Shown here in pieces: positions 1-7,773 of a stretch of DNA of 64,000 bases; within the stretch, counting starts at the first letter, position 1, and each line of letters opens with the position of its first letter. A model generated the notes under the pieces. The model saw only the letters and a list, made by a program, of their open reading frames with translations. It did no database searches and was not told the origin of the DNA. This stretch comes from UBA5905 sp045539375 (GTDB lineage: Bacteria; Bacillota; Clostridia; Oscillospirales; Acutalibacteraceae): the NCBI GenBank assembly GCA_045539375.1, contig JAZQFG010000044.1, forward strand, positions 1-64,000. The letters are read 5' to 3'. The translations under genes were made by a program, and so were the position numbers.

Positions 1-582
1 CTTGAAAAGTTCATGCACATCGCGATGCAGGACGAGGTATGGCGCGACTTCTTCTACACCGAGCTGACCACGGGACTTCGCCTCGGTGAGATTTGCGGAC
101 TGCGGTGGTCGGACTTCGATGAAGCGACGGGACGGCTGAAGGTCTCGCGGACGGTGAAGAGAAAGAAAGGCGGCGGCGTGACCTGGGGCGATACCAAAAC
201 CGAAACGGGAATGCGCAACATCCTGCTCCCGCCGAGCACAGCCGAGATACTGCGAGAGCGAAAGAAAACAGCGATGAGCGAATGGATCTTCCCGAATATC
301 TACAGACCCGAGGAGGCGATGCATCCCGAGTATCCCTACAACCGCATGAAAACCTTGCTAAAGCAAGCGGAACTACCGCTGATACGCTTCCATGATCTGC
401 GCCACACCTTCGCCACCCACGCGCTGACGGGCGGTGTGGATGCTAAAACCTTGTCCCGCATCCTCGGGCATACCAACGCCAGCTTCACGCTGGACACTTA
501 TACCCACGTGACCACCGATATGCAGAAGCGAGCGTCGGGCATTGTCGGCGGGTTCATGGAAGACTTGATCATAAAGGAGTGA
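1..582 (+). CDS. tyrosine recombinase/integrase, 5'-truncated by window edge
   Basis: This is the C-terminal catalytic half of a site-specific tyrosine recombinase; the reading frame is open from base 1, so the true start lies upstream. The conserved catalytic set is visible: the first Arg in TGLRLGE, the H-x-x-R box in HDLRHTFATH, and the LGHT...TLDTYTH segment with the nucleophilic Tyr. The family cuts and rejoins DNA through a covalent 3'-phosphotyrosine to integrate or excise mobile elements. It ends at TGA 580-582, with the ribosome binding site of the next integrase overlapping its last codons, so the two are translated as an operon. The core-binding and arm-binding domains cannot be seen here. 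Confidence 0.9.
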   Translation, partial: LEKFMHIAMQDEVWRDFFYTELTTGLRLGEICGLRWSDFDEATGRLKVSRTVKRKKGGGVTWGDTKTETGMRNILLPPSTAEILRERKKTAMSEWIFPNIYRPEEAMHPEYPYNRMKTLLKQAELPLIRFHDLRHTFATHALTGGVDAKTLSRILGHTNASFTLDTYTHVTTDMQKRASGIVGGFMEDLIIKE

Positions 583-587
583 GACAA

Positions 588-2030
588 ATGGCTAAAAGAA
601 GAAAGAACGGCGAAGGAATGATTCGCAAACGGAGCGACGGACGGTGGGAAGGCCGTGTGGTAATCGGCTACGATGATAAGGGATTACCAATCACCAAAAA
701 CGTCCTCGCTCACACCAAGACCGAGTGCGCCGAGAAGCTTGAAAAACTGAAAGAGGAATACCGACCGCCGAGTACGCGGTGCAAGCCGGATATGCTGTTC
801 GGTGATTGGGTGGAGTTCTGGTACGAGAACTACTCAAAGCCTGCCATCCGACCGTTGACTCAGCAAAACTACGAGAACCGAATCTACGATCATATCATCC
901 CCGACATCGGCAAGATACCGCTGAACAAACTGACGCAGAACGATCTGCAACAGTTTTACGCACGGCTGAAGCGAAACGGGCGAAAGCAGTACGTTGAGAA
1001 ATACGGCCCCGGTTTATCTGACCGTATGGTGCGCGCCTGCCACGCAAGTTGCAGAATGGCACTTGAAAAAGCAGTAGCCGAAGGGCTGATACGAGTCAAT
1101 CCTGCCATCGGCTGTAAACTGCCGCCCAAGAAAGCACGGGAGATGCAGGTGCTCACTAAAGATGAGCTGCAACGGTTCCTCGCCCAGGCCAAAGAGGATG
1201 GATACTACGAACTGTTCCTCTTGGAGCTCGGCACGGGGATGCGCCGAGGGGAGCTGATGGGACTGCAATGGGATGACCTCAACTTCCAAACGGGCGAGCT
1301 ACAAATCGTTCGCCAGGCGTGCGCGGTGAACGGCAAAATCGAGATCTCGGTGCCGAAAACAAAAAGCTCCATCCGTACGGTGGTACTGCCGCCGTCGCTG
1401 GTGGAGGTGCTGAGAAAGTATAGGGAAACGGTCAGCTCTCGGTGGATGTTCCCGTCACCGCAAAATCTCGACGTGCCGAGGTATCCTACGTCCGTCGGCG
1501 ATATCCTGTCGATCCTACTCAAACGGGCGGGATGCAAGCACGTGCGGTTCCACGATCTTCGTCATACCTTCGCCACAATGGCGTTAGAAAACGGTATGGA
1601 CGTGAAAACGCTGTCTGCAACGATAGGCCATGTGTCAGCGGCAACCACACTTGATATTTACAGCCACATGACCGACACGATGCAGATGCAGGCGGCGGTG
1701 AGCATTGACCGCAAAATCGGCGGTACAAACGCACAGATGCCCGTGGTAGAGCAAACACCCGAGGAGACGGCGAAAACGCCCGTAAACGCCTCGTGTGAGC
1801 CCACGGAGCCGCATCCCGAGCCAACACTGAGAAAGATACGCAAATCTGGCACGGGATGCCTGTATCAGATAAACGACAACCTCTGGGAAGGCAGCTTCTT
1901 CCCAAGACTGCCGAACGGTAAGCGAAAGAAATTCAACGTCTACGCCGAAACGAAAGAGCAATGCGAAATCAAACTCGCCGAGATGATAGAAAGAGTAAAA
2001 GCGGAGATTGCGGAAGAGAAGGCGAAATGA
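588..2030 (+). CDS. tyrosine recombinase/integrase with extra C-terminal arm-like domain
   Basis: A complete 480-residue integrase. ATG 588 is chosen because AAAGGAG (573-579) sits 8 bases upstream; an upstream in-frame GTG at 579 lies inside that Shine-Dalgarno site. Domains in order: N-terminal AP2-like arm-binding domain (about 5-60, GEGMIRKRSDGRWEGR), SAM-like core-binding domain (about 70-185), and a catalytic domain with TGMRRGE near 219, HDLRH from His322 and nucleophile Tyr358 (DIYSHMT). Odd feature: after a Pro/Glu/Thr-rich linker (about 380-415) the last 60 residues (GTGCLYQINDNLWEGSFF) resemble the N-terminal arm-binding domain again. It likely binds attachment-site arm repeats and recombines the element, acting with the integrase just upstream. 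Confidence 0.93.
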   Translation: MAKRRKNGEGMIRKRSDGRWEGRVVIGYDDKGLPITKNVLAHTKTECAEKLEKLKEEYRPPSTRCKPDMLFGDWVEFWYENYSKPAIRPLTQQNYENRIYDHIIPDIGKIPLNKLTQNDLQQFYARLKRNGRKQYVEKYGPGLSDRMVRACHASCRMALEKAVAEGLIRVNPAIGCKLPPKKAREMQVLTKDELQRFLAQAKEDGYYELFLLELGTGMRRGELMGLQWDDLNFQTGELQIVRQACAVNGKIEISVPKTKSSIRTVVLPPSLVEVLRKYRETVSSRWMFPSPQNLDVPRYPTSVGDILSILLKRAGCKHVRFHDLRHTFATMALENGMDVKTLSATIGHVSAATTLDIYSHMTDTMQMQAAVSIDRKIGGTNAQMPVVEQTPEETAKTPVNASCEPTEPHPEPTLRKIRKSGTGCLYQINDNLWEGSFFPRLPNGKRKKFNVYAETKEQCEIKLAEMIERVKAEIAEEKAK

Positions 2031-2042
2031 TGTAGCAATCAA

Positions 2043-2075
2043 AAAGCGTCTACAAGATTGTGTAGGCGCTTTATT
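2043..2075 (+). terminator. rho-independent terminator after integrases
   Basis: A 12-base-pair stem (AAAGCGTCTACA paired with TGTAGGCGCTTT, one G-T pair) with a six-base loop, followed by TTATT, lies 12 bases after the integrase stop. The U-tract is short, but position and stem fit termination of the integrase transcript. Confidence 0.7.
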
Positions 2076-2102
2076 GCAATATGCGACAATATATGATAAA
2101 AT
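2074..2102 (+). promoter_or_regulatory. SigA-type promoter for the YobI-like gene
   Basis: TTGCAA (2074-2079) and TAAAAT (2097-2102) are separated by 17 bases, 30 bases upstream of the GTG start of the next gene. The cargo gene therefore appears to have its own promoter, separate from the integrases. Confidence 0.6.
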
Positions 2103-2132
2103 AGTTATATATTGTGAATGAGGGGTGTATCC

Positions 2133-5100
2133 GTGAAAAATGATATGATTTTTTTAAGCAACTCTATTGATGACGCAGAAAAAGATATTATTGGTTTCAA
2201 TACATATGTCGAAAAATTGAATTCTGCAATAGATGAAAATGCTCAAATGATTGCAATTACTTCGCCATTTGGTTCTGGTAAAACTAGCATTGTTGAGTTA
2301 TTGAAAAAGAAGAGAAAAAACAAGAAGAATGAAAAGTTTTTACATGTTCAAATGTGGTCAGAACTTGGTGGTGAAAAAGAGGAAAACAATTCTTGTGAGT
2401 TACACAAGAATTTCTTATATCAAATTGGAAGTGCAATTAACCCAAGAAAAGGAACTTATATAAATAGACGATTAAGTAATAATTATGGATTATTAAAATT
2501 GCATTCTAACAGACCAGTATATTGGATTTGTTTAGTGATGGCATTGTTGTTCATCGGCTTTGGATGGCTGTCAAAGAATCATAGTGATATAGTTTTAAAG
2601 TATATTCCCTTTTTGAATAATTTAATAGACTACATTCCTGCAGTTTTATTTGCTCTAGCTATTGTGTGCCTTCTTGTTATTTTGATAGGCGCTGAGATTA
2701 TTTTTTCTTCAAGAAATTCTGAGACGCAACGTGTAGTTGAGCCAGATGAAATTATCGATTTGTATCGTAATGAGATAATTAATAAAAAAAGTAGGTTTAT
2801 CTCTTTTGTATATAGATGTTTAAAGAAAGTGCCGCTTATAAAACGCTTGAGTTTTTTGGAAGGAACGAAGTATATTGTCATAATTGAAGACCTTGATAGA
2901 ACCAATGATGGTGCTGCGGTCATTCATTTTTTGAAAGAACTTCGAAAATACTATATTCTTTCAAATAAAGAGGGGAATGTTTCTCAAAATAGAGTTGTTT
3001 TTATAGTTAATATCAAACCGGAATCTTCGTTAAATGATGAAGTGTGCGACGCAGATGTTGATAAAAATACTAATATTGTTGACGAAGATCAGAAAAGTAC
3101 AACAAATAGCAATGAGGAAATTTCAGAAAGGCGAGATACATTATATTTCAAGTTGTTTGATTATGTACTTAATCTCCAAACTATTAATATTACAGATTAC
3201 GATACGATTCTCTGCGGCTTGTTAGAAGAAAACAAGGAGTATTTGCAAAAGTATTCTTTATCAAGCACTTCTGGAAAACTAAGTGATATACCCGGTATGC
3301 AATGGATAATAAGAGGAAAGAGACTTGGTATTAGAGAAATAAAAAACAGATTAAACATTGCAAGTGTTATCTTCGAAACACTAAAAGAGCGATTCCCATT
3401 AACTCAAGATGGTATTGAGTTTAAGAAATGCGCTGCTGCAGCGTATGTAATGACGGAGTTTGAACAGGAGTTTTCAAAAACAGACGATAAAGCTTTTGAG
3501 GAATTGAGTAAATTATATCTTCAAAAAAAATTAGAAGTCCAAACAGCAAAGGAGTTGTTGTCAACCGAAAGTGACTATTATACTAAAGCTATTGTCGAAC
3601 TTGTTGAAGCAAAATTAATTTCTGAAGATTATAGAATGTACTATTATAATTATCCTAAAAACAGTGTAATTTATAGTTCTGACGAAAGTAACATACAGAA
3701 TGCAATTCTATATGGAACCCCCTGCAAGCATTTTGAATTGGTAGCCAAAAGAGTGGTTGAAGGCAATTCAGATATCGTTGAAAAGAACTTAAATAAATTA
3801 AAACTGTTAGGACTACCCATACCTCAAATTGTTGTTAAAAATGAAAGTTTGTTTTTGAGTGCTTTAAAGTATGATGAGAATTATGTTTTTGAAATATTTA
3901 ACAGGATTAAAGATACTGATGAAGCTTTAGATAAAAATATTGCTAGCATAATTGACATTTTAAAATATGATGGCTATAGAAAAGTGTATACGCCCAAAAT
4001 CATATCAAGTTTTTGTAGTTGCTGGGAAAAAGTTTTCTGTGAAAATCATTTAATTAGTTTGCGAGAAACAATATGTTCATTTTTTGGCAGAGAAATACAC
4101 CTATATAAACAATTGTTCTTCGGAGACCATAGCACTATTACAATAAAAGAGATGTCTTTACTACCGTTTCAGGATGCCATAGAACTCTTAAACATAGAAA
4201 GCAAAAACTTTTCTGTTTCTCATCTTAAGTATATTGTTAACAGATTTAAGGAGGAAGTTGATGCTCGTGAAATAGTCAATGATAAGATTCGTGAAATTCT
4301 AATATATTCTTGCGATGCTTTTGCGTCAAAAGAAATCGCAGAAATAATATTGAGTTATATGCTTGTATCGAAAATAATAATAGATAAGCTAGAAGAAACG
4401 GTTTGGAATTTACTTAATGAGGAGCCCGTTGATTCGGACGACGAAGAAGCGGAAATTACGCTTGAAAAACAAAATGAGATTTTTCAAAAATACAAGGAAG
4501 TCGTTAATTCTATTCCCGTAATTAACGTGCCAGAGATTGTTTTGAAACACATAAATACTATTGATGATTTCGATGATCCATACGGTTATTCTGTTGAAAT
4601 ATCAAATTTGCTATTTGAGCATGGCTATCACTTTATGAGCGTCCTTGTAAAACTTCGAAATGAAGATAGCATTGATTTTTCTAACAAGGACATTATTGAT
4701 GGTATTAAGGATAGCATTTCATGGGCAGTGAATCACCAAAAAACATTTTTGGGGTTGCGCCGGAAAATCCTTCTTTATGCGCCCAATGTTTTCGATTACC
4801 AGTTTTGTTTTTCTTCCGAATTTCCGTTATTGTCAAAAGATGAATTCCTTTTGTTGACAAATAACACTAGAGTTACTCTATCAAATGTTCTTGATTTCTT
4901 TCCCGAAGACATTATGAATGAGGAAGCTGTAGAATACATTTCAAAACATTTCAATAAAAAACATTCAAGTAATTATGATGCTTTTGAAGTTATAGAAAAA
5001 TTATTGAAATATTCCTCGACAATAATCAAGTTATTTTTTGGGAAAATTGACTTTTCTCACGCGTTTTTATACTATACTTTTGCAGAATGGCGAAAAGAAC

Positions 5101-5864
5101 GAATAAAGCATATATTCCAAGAAGCATTAGAACTTGATACATATGAAGGAAAACTAATGTTTATGGAATGGACAAGATATTTAGACGAAAAATTTGAGGA
5201 AGAGCTTATTGGAAATACCGACGAAAACATGGAAACCAGATATGTAAAGTTGGTTGCTAGAAGACTGGGGCCTAACTCTATTTCTTCGATGACTATCGAA
5301 ATGCTAAAATCGTTTAATCGGTATTATGTGTTTAGTGATTATTCTGGTATCAATGAAAAATTGTTCGATGCCGAAGAGTATGAATATTATATAGTATCGA
5401 AAACCCAAAGCACGAAAAAATTCATTATGGAAGAGGGCGAAAGACTAGACAAGATTTGGCCAACGTATATTGAAATCTTTTCCAATCCTTCAAGATTTTC
5501 CAAAACAGTTAGTTGTATGAGAGCAAATGAAGCATTCCTTGAAAAAATAATGACAAGTGGTATTTATACAGGGTTTGAAGAAAATGCATTAGAACAGCTA
5601 TCTGCAATCAAGCAGGATGAAAATCTTATCACACATGTGTACGCTCGCGGAAGTGCCTTTGCGATTAAATATTTTTCTTTAATAAAAGCGGGGTTTGTTG
5701 ATTATGAAGCTGCAAAAACTTATGTAGATTTATTGTCTTTAGATGCAAATAGACTGGTTTTGAAAAGTGATGCAGTTCGTAACAATGTATATGACAAATT
5801 GGTAGATCCTGTTTTGAAAAGAAAATATACAAGATTGCGAAAATCGTATGGTTACGAACAATAA
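2133..5864 (+). CDS. YobI/KAP-like membrane P-loop NTPase, AT-rich element cargo
   Basis: A 1243-residue protein. GTG 2133 is preferred since AGGGGTG lies 5-6 bases upstream; ATG 2118 has no such site. Visible features: Walker A GSGKTS at 47-52, two or more hydrophobic segments between about 128 and 190, and Walker B ending in acidic residues (IIEDLDR, Glu252-Asp255). The remaining roughly 900 residues are helical and show no recognised domain. A P-loop interrupted by membrane helices before Walker B is the layout of KAP-family NTPases and of Bacillus YobI-type ATPases, which are of similar length. Base composition is far more AT-rich than any neighbour, so the gene was acquired separately. 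Its place as sole cargo beside integrases suggests an element-benefit role such as defence, which is inference; no function is established. Confidence 0.75.
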   Translation: MKNDMIFLSNSIDDAEKDIIGFNTYVEKLNSAIDENAQMIAITSPFGSGKTSIVELLKKKRKNKKNEKFLHVQMWSELGGEKEENNSCELHKNFLYQIGSAINPRKGTYINRRLSNNYGLLKLHSNRPVYWICLVMALLFIGFGWLSKNHSDIVLKYIPFLNNLIDYIPAVLFALAIVCLLVILIGAEIIFSSRNSETQRVVEPDEIIDLYRNEIINKKSRFISFVYRCLKKVPLIKRLSFLEGTKYIVIIEDLDRTNDGAAVIHFLKELRKYYILSNKEGNVSQNRVVFIVNIKPESSLNDEVCDADVDKNTNIVDEDQKSTTNSNEEISERRDTLYFKLFDYVLNLQTINITDYDTILCGLLEENKEYLQKYSLSSTSGKLSDIPGMQWIIRGKRLGIREIKNRLNIASVIFETLKERFPLTQDGIEFKKCAAAAYVMTEFEQEFSKTDDKAFEELSKLYLQKKLEVQTAKELLSTESDYYTKAIVELVEAKLISEDYRMYYYNYPKNSVIYSSDESNIQNAILYGTPCKHFELVAKRVVEGNSDIVEKNLNKLKLLGLPIPQIVVKNESLFLSALKYDENYVFEIFNRIKDTDEALDKNIASIIDILKYDGYRKVYTPKIISSFCSCWEKVFCENHLISLRETICSFFGREIHLYKQLFFGDHSTITIKEMSLLPFQDAIELLNIESKNFSVSHLKYIVNRFKEEVDAREIVNDKIREILIYSCDAFASKEIAEIILSYMLVSKIIIDKLEETVWNLLNEEPVDSDDEEAEITLEKQNEIFQKYKEVVNSIPVINVPEIVLKHINTIDDFDDPYGYSVEISNLLFEHGYHFMSVLVKLRNEDSIDFSNKDIIDGIKDSISWAVNHQKTFLGLRRKILLYAPNVFDYQFCFSSEFPLLSKDEFLLLTNNTRVTLSNVLDFFPEDIMNEEAVEYISKHFNKKHSSNYDAFEVIEKLLKYSSTIIKLFFGKIDFSHAFLYYTFAEWRKERIKHIFQEALELDTYEGKLMFMEWTRYLDEKFEEELIGNTDENMETRYVKLVARRLGPNSISSMTIEMLKSFNRYYVFSDYSGINEKLFDAEEYEYYIVSKTQSTKKFIMEEGERLDKIWPTYIEIFSNPSRFSKTVSCMRANEAFLEKIMTSGIYTGFEENALEQLSAIKQDENLITHVYARGSAFAIKYFSLIKAGFVDYEAAKTYVDLLSLDANRLVLKSDAVRNNVYDKLVDPVLKRKYTRLRKSYGYEQ

Positions 5865-5920
5865 GTATCTTGCAAAAATCTGACCCGCAGTAAACAAAGA
5901 AAAAGGAAAATGCGGTGCGT

Positions 5921-5953
5921 ATTGTCAAGTAAAAATCACTTTTACTTGACAAT
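5921..5953. repeat. perfect 14-bp inverted repeat
   Basis: ATTGTCAAGTAAAA (5921-5934) and its exact complement (5940-5953) flank the five-base loop ATCAC, 57 bases after the YobI-like stop. No T-run follows on either strand, so it is not a standard terminator. It could be an mRNA 3' structure, a protein-binding dyad, or part of the element end. Confidence 0.85.
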
Positions 5954-6029
5954 GTAAAAATGGTCAAAAACTGTGGTCAAAAATTCGCAAGTATTCTCAA
6001 AGTGGGAAGAAAACACCTAAATGGCAATA

Positions 6030-6076
6030 AAAAACGACCTAAAGTGGAGAACAAATCTCTGCTTTAGGTCATTTTT
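6030..6076 (-). terminator. bidirectional terminator after tRNA-Pro
   Basis: GACCTAAAG (6036-6044) pairs with CTTTAGGTC (6062-6070), with further pairing in the loop (GGAGA/TCTCT). On the minus strand the hairpin is followed by a GTTTTTTATT run directly downstream of the tRNA 3' end; on the plus strand ATTTTT follows. Confidence 0.7.
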
Positions 6077-6077
6077 G

Positions 6078-6153
6078 TGGTCCGAGTGACAGGGATCGAA
6101 CCTGCGGCCTGATGGTCCCAAACCACCCGCGCTCCCAGCTGCGCCACACCCGG
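6078..6153 (-). tRNA. tRNA-Pro (anticodon TGG), CCA encoded
   Basis: Read on the minus strand, the 76-base sequence folds fully: acceptor CCGGGTG/CACTCGG (one G-T), D-stem GCGC/GCGC, anticodon stem GGTGG/CCATC around loop TTTGGGA (anticodon TGG), T-stem GCAGG/CCTGT around TTCGATC, discriminator A and encoded CCA. It decodes CCN proline codons. Its 3' end faces the integrase-bearing region, so it is the probable attachment site of the element. Confidence 0.93.
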
Positions 6154-6300
6154 ATATATTGAATTTTTAGTGCTCGTTTTTGAGGAAATTTTCTCAATTG
6201 TGGGATAAACTGTGGTCAAAACGAGTTTTGACCGATTTTTTATTTTTTACAAATGCCCGAAACCCGCATGAATACAGGGGTTTTGAGGATTTTTATTTTT

Positions 6301-6362
6301 CAGGGCATTAAACGCCCGACACGCTCCCAAACCAAGCGCTTTACCAGGTGAGCTACGCCTCG
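6301..6362 (-). pseudogene. decayed tRNA-Pro relic
   Basis: On the minus strand this begins like a typical bacterial tRNA-Pro (CGAGGCGTAGCTCA, then TGGTTTGGGA with the TGG anticodon loop) and continues into a T-arm-like segment (TCGGGCGTTTAATGCCC). The D-stem and anticodon stem carry mismatches, and the 3' strand of the acceptor stem and the CCA are missing. It is probably a dead copy, perhaps a target damaged by an earlier insertion. Confidence 0.6.
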
Positions 6363-6368
6363 CTATGG

Positions 6369-6399
6369 TGGCGGAGCGGCACAACGCTCCGCCATTTTT
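6369..6399 (+). terminator. GC-rich hairpin with T-run
   Basis: TGGCGGAGCG (6369-6378) pairs exactly with CGCTCCGCCA (6385-6394) and TTTTTG follows on the plus strand. It lies between the tRNA relic and the end of the minus-strand gene block. The T-run points to plus-strand termination, but a hairpin at the 3' end of the minus-strand mRNA is also possible. The rest of 6154-6495 holds no gene that I can support. Confidence 0.5.
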
Positions 6400-6495
6400 G
6401 CATTGTACTATAAATCCCGGGGAAAGTCAAGGAGCATCCGCTGTGGAAGCGGCGGAAAATCCTCGGTACGGATGACATCTCCGGGCAAGACAACG

Positions 6496-7161
6496 TCACC
6501 ACACAAAGGGGATCAGGCGATATCGCACCTTTTGCTGATAGGCACGGTAGCCCTCCAGCTCCTGCTCCAACAGCCGTTCTTCGTGGCGAATCCGTTGGGC
6601 GATCAGCAGAGGATACACCAAAAACACCCCAAAGGCACTCGGCGCCCCCAGCATCAGTGGCATCGCCAGAAACAGCAGCACCGTGGCGCCGTACATCGGA
6701 TGGCGGACGATGCCGTACAGTCCGGTGTCCACCACCCGCTGTCCCTCCTGCACCCGAATGGTGCGGGACAGATAGGCGTTCTCCCGCAGCACCTCGGCAT
6801 AGATGCCGTAGGCCGCCAAAAACAGCACCGTGGCGGCGATACTGACCCCCATCGGCAGTCGGTACCACCCGAGACGGTGGGTCAGCCCCGCCAGCACGAA
6901 CCCGACGATAAACATCAGCCCGCTGAGTTTGACTACAAGGGATTGCTCCCGCTGCTGTTCCTTGGCCTCCAGTCGCGATGCCAGAAGGGCGGGGCTTTTC
7001 ACCAGCATCACCAATCCGGCGACAAACATGGGCACAAACAGTGCCCCCATCAACAGCCAGCCGTTGACAAAGCGGAGGGTGCCCGCCGGCAGGAAAATCA
7101 GCGTCCCCACCAGCACCATTCCCAGCAGAAATTTCGTGACGGCTTGCACAAACAGCTTCAT
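6496..7161 (-). CDS. isoprenylcysteine carboxyl methyltransferase-family membrane protein
   Basis: A 221-residue polytopic membrane protein with about five hydrophobic segments. The C-terminal half carries the signature of the ICMT/PEMT-like superfamily: TGLYGIVRHPMYGA (the R-H-P-x-Y box) near 135-147, then an acidic pair (RHEERLLEQEL) near 190. Members are S-adenosylmethionine-dependent methyltransferases in the membrane; bacterial homologues usually have unknown substrates because CAAX prenylation is absent. The start codon overlaps the rnmV stop by four bases (7158-7161), so the two are translationally coupled and this is the last gene of the comEC-holA-rnmV block. The substrate cannot be read from sequence. 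Confidence 0.8.
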   Translation of the reverse strand: MKLFVQAVTKFLLGMVLVGTLIFLPAGTLRFVNGWLLMGALFVPMFVAGLVMLVKSPALLASRLEAKEQQREQSLVVKLSGLMFIVGFVLAGLTHRLGWYRLPMGVSIAATVLFLAAYGIYAEVLRENAYLSRTIRVQEGQRVVDTGLYGIVRHPMYGATVLLFLAMPLMLGAPSAFGVFLVYPLLIAQRIRHEERLLEQELEGYRAYQQKVRYRLIPFVW

Positions 7162-7772
7162 CGGTTTTCCTCACTTTCGTCCTTCAGCGTGGATAAAAGG
7201 CTTCCCCATTCCTCTGCCGTGACGGTGGCATTGACCACCTCCAGCAGGCGGTTGGCGGACAAATACCCGGGCAGATCCAGGGCGGCGAGCAGACGGCGCC
7301 GTCGAGCGGCACTGTCCGCCCCACCGGTCAGTCCCAACTCCATCAGATCCGCTTTGGTCAGGGAGAGGGTCTCCCGCGGGGGCAGGGCGGCATCCTCAAA
7401 TGCCGCACCGGCGCGCTCCAGCGCCGCCACGATGGTGGCGGTATCCATACCCTCCACCCCCAGCAGTCCCTCTTTAGAGGGGACGGCCTTGCGCCGTTCC
7501 TTGCCGGGGCGGGGCGGGATGTAGGCCTGCCGCATTTGCTCGGCGGGGATACAGCCGCAGAGATGGTTGCGGATCACTCCGCCGGCGGAATCGCTGTCGG
7601 TGAGTATGATCAGCCCGCGGGTGGCCGCCAGACGGCGGAGCAGGGCCATTTTCTCCGGATCTTTAAATAGGCGGAAGCCATCGGTGGGCACCACCACCGC
7701 CTCTACGGCGGAGCGCACACGGATGACGTCGTGCTTGCCCTCCACGACGATGGCTTGCTTCACACGGCGCAT
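7158..7772 (-). CDS. rnmV: ribonuclease M5
   Basis: A 204-residue protein matching the usual length of RNase M5, the TOPRIM-fold endonuclease that matures the 5S rRNA precursor in Firmicutes. The TOPRIM catalytic Glu is in VVEGKHD near the N-terminus and the acidic pair is in LTDSDSAG (about 57-64). The segment around IPPRPGKERRKAVPSKEGLLGVEG is the conserved family linker, and the C-terminal half (LTKADLMELGLTGG) matches the DUF4093 domain found in this family. Only one base separates its start from the end of holA, and its stop overlaps the next gene, so it is co-transcribed with holA and the methyltransferase. Confidence 0.93.
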   Translation of the reverse strand: MRRVKQAIVVEGKHDVIRVRSAVEAVVVPTDGFRLFKDPEKMALLRRLAATRGLIILTDSDSAGGVIRNHLCGCIPAEQMRQAYIPPRPGKERRKAVPSKEGLLGVEGMDTATIVAALERAGAAFEDAALPPRETLSLTKADLMELGLTGGADSAARRRRLLAALDLPGYLSANRLLEVVNATVTAEEWGSLLSTLKDESEENR

Positions 7773-7773
7773 A

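Larger units (their letters stand above)
1..6100. mobile_element. right part of a tRNA-Pro-associated integrative element
   Basis: Two tyrosine recombinase genes and one very AT-rich cargo gene lie between the window start and the 3' end of an intact tRNA-Pro gene (minus strand, 6078-6153). From about 6.3 kb onward the sequence is GC-rich and housekeeping. Tyrosine integrases commonly insert elements at the 3' end of tRNA genes, leaving the tRNA intact with the element directly downstream, which is the geometry seen. The left end is outside the window, so the second attachment site cannot be checked and the exact right boundary (about 6078-6100) is inferred. No phage structural genes or conjugation genes are visible in the portion present. 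Confidence 0.6.
5968..6221. repeat. 15-bp direct repeat flanking the tRNA
   Basis: The sequence AAACTGTGGTCAAAA occurs at 5968-5982 and again at 6207-6221, on either side of the intact tRNA-Pro. The right copy merges into an inverted repeat (GGTCAAAAC/GTTTTGACC, 6214-6233) followed by a T-rich run, so it can form a terminator-like hairpin. The left copy has a second GGTCAAAA just before it (5962-5969). Confidence 0.7.

Noticed and set aside
5921..5953. Intrinsic terminator of the NTPase gene
   Set aside because: The stem is AT-rich and is not followed by a T-run on either strand, so it is reported only as an inverted repeat.
6154..6300. tRNA promoter
   Set aside because: On the minus strand TTGACC and TTGAGA occur, but no -10 box at a suitable distance was found.
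6301..6362. A second functional tRNA-Pro
   Set aside because: The acceptor 3' strand and CCA are missing, and the D and anticodon stems carry mismatches, so it is listed as a relic.
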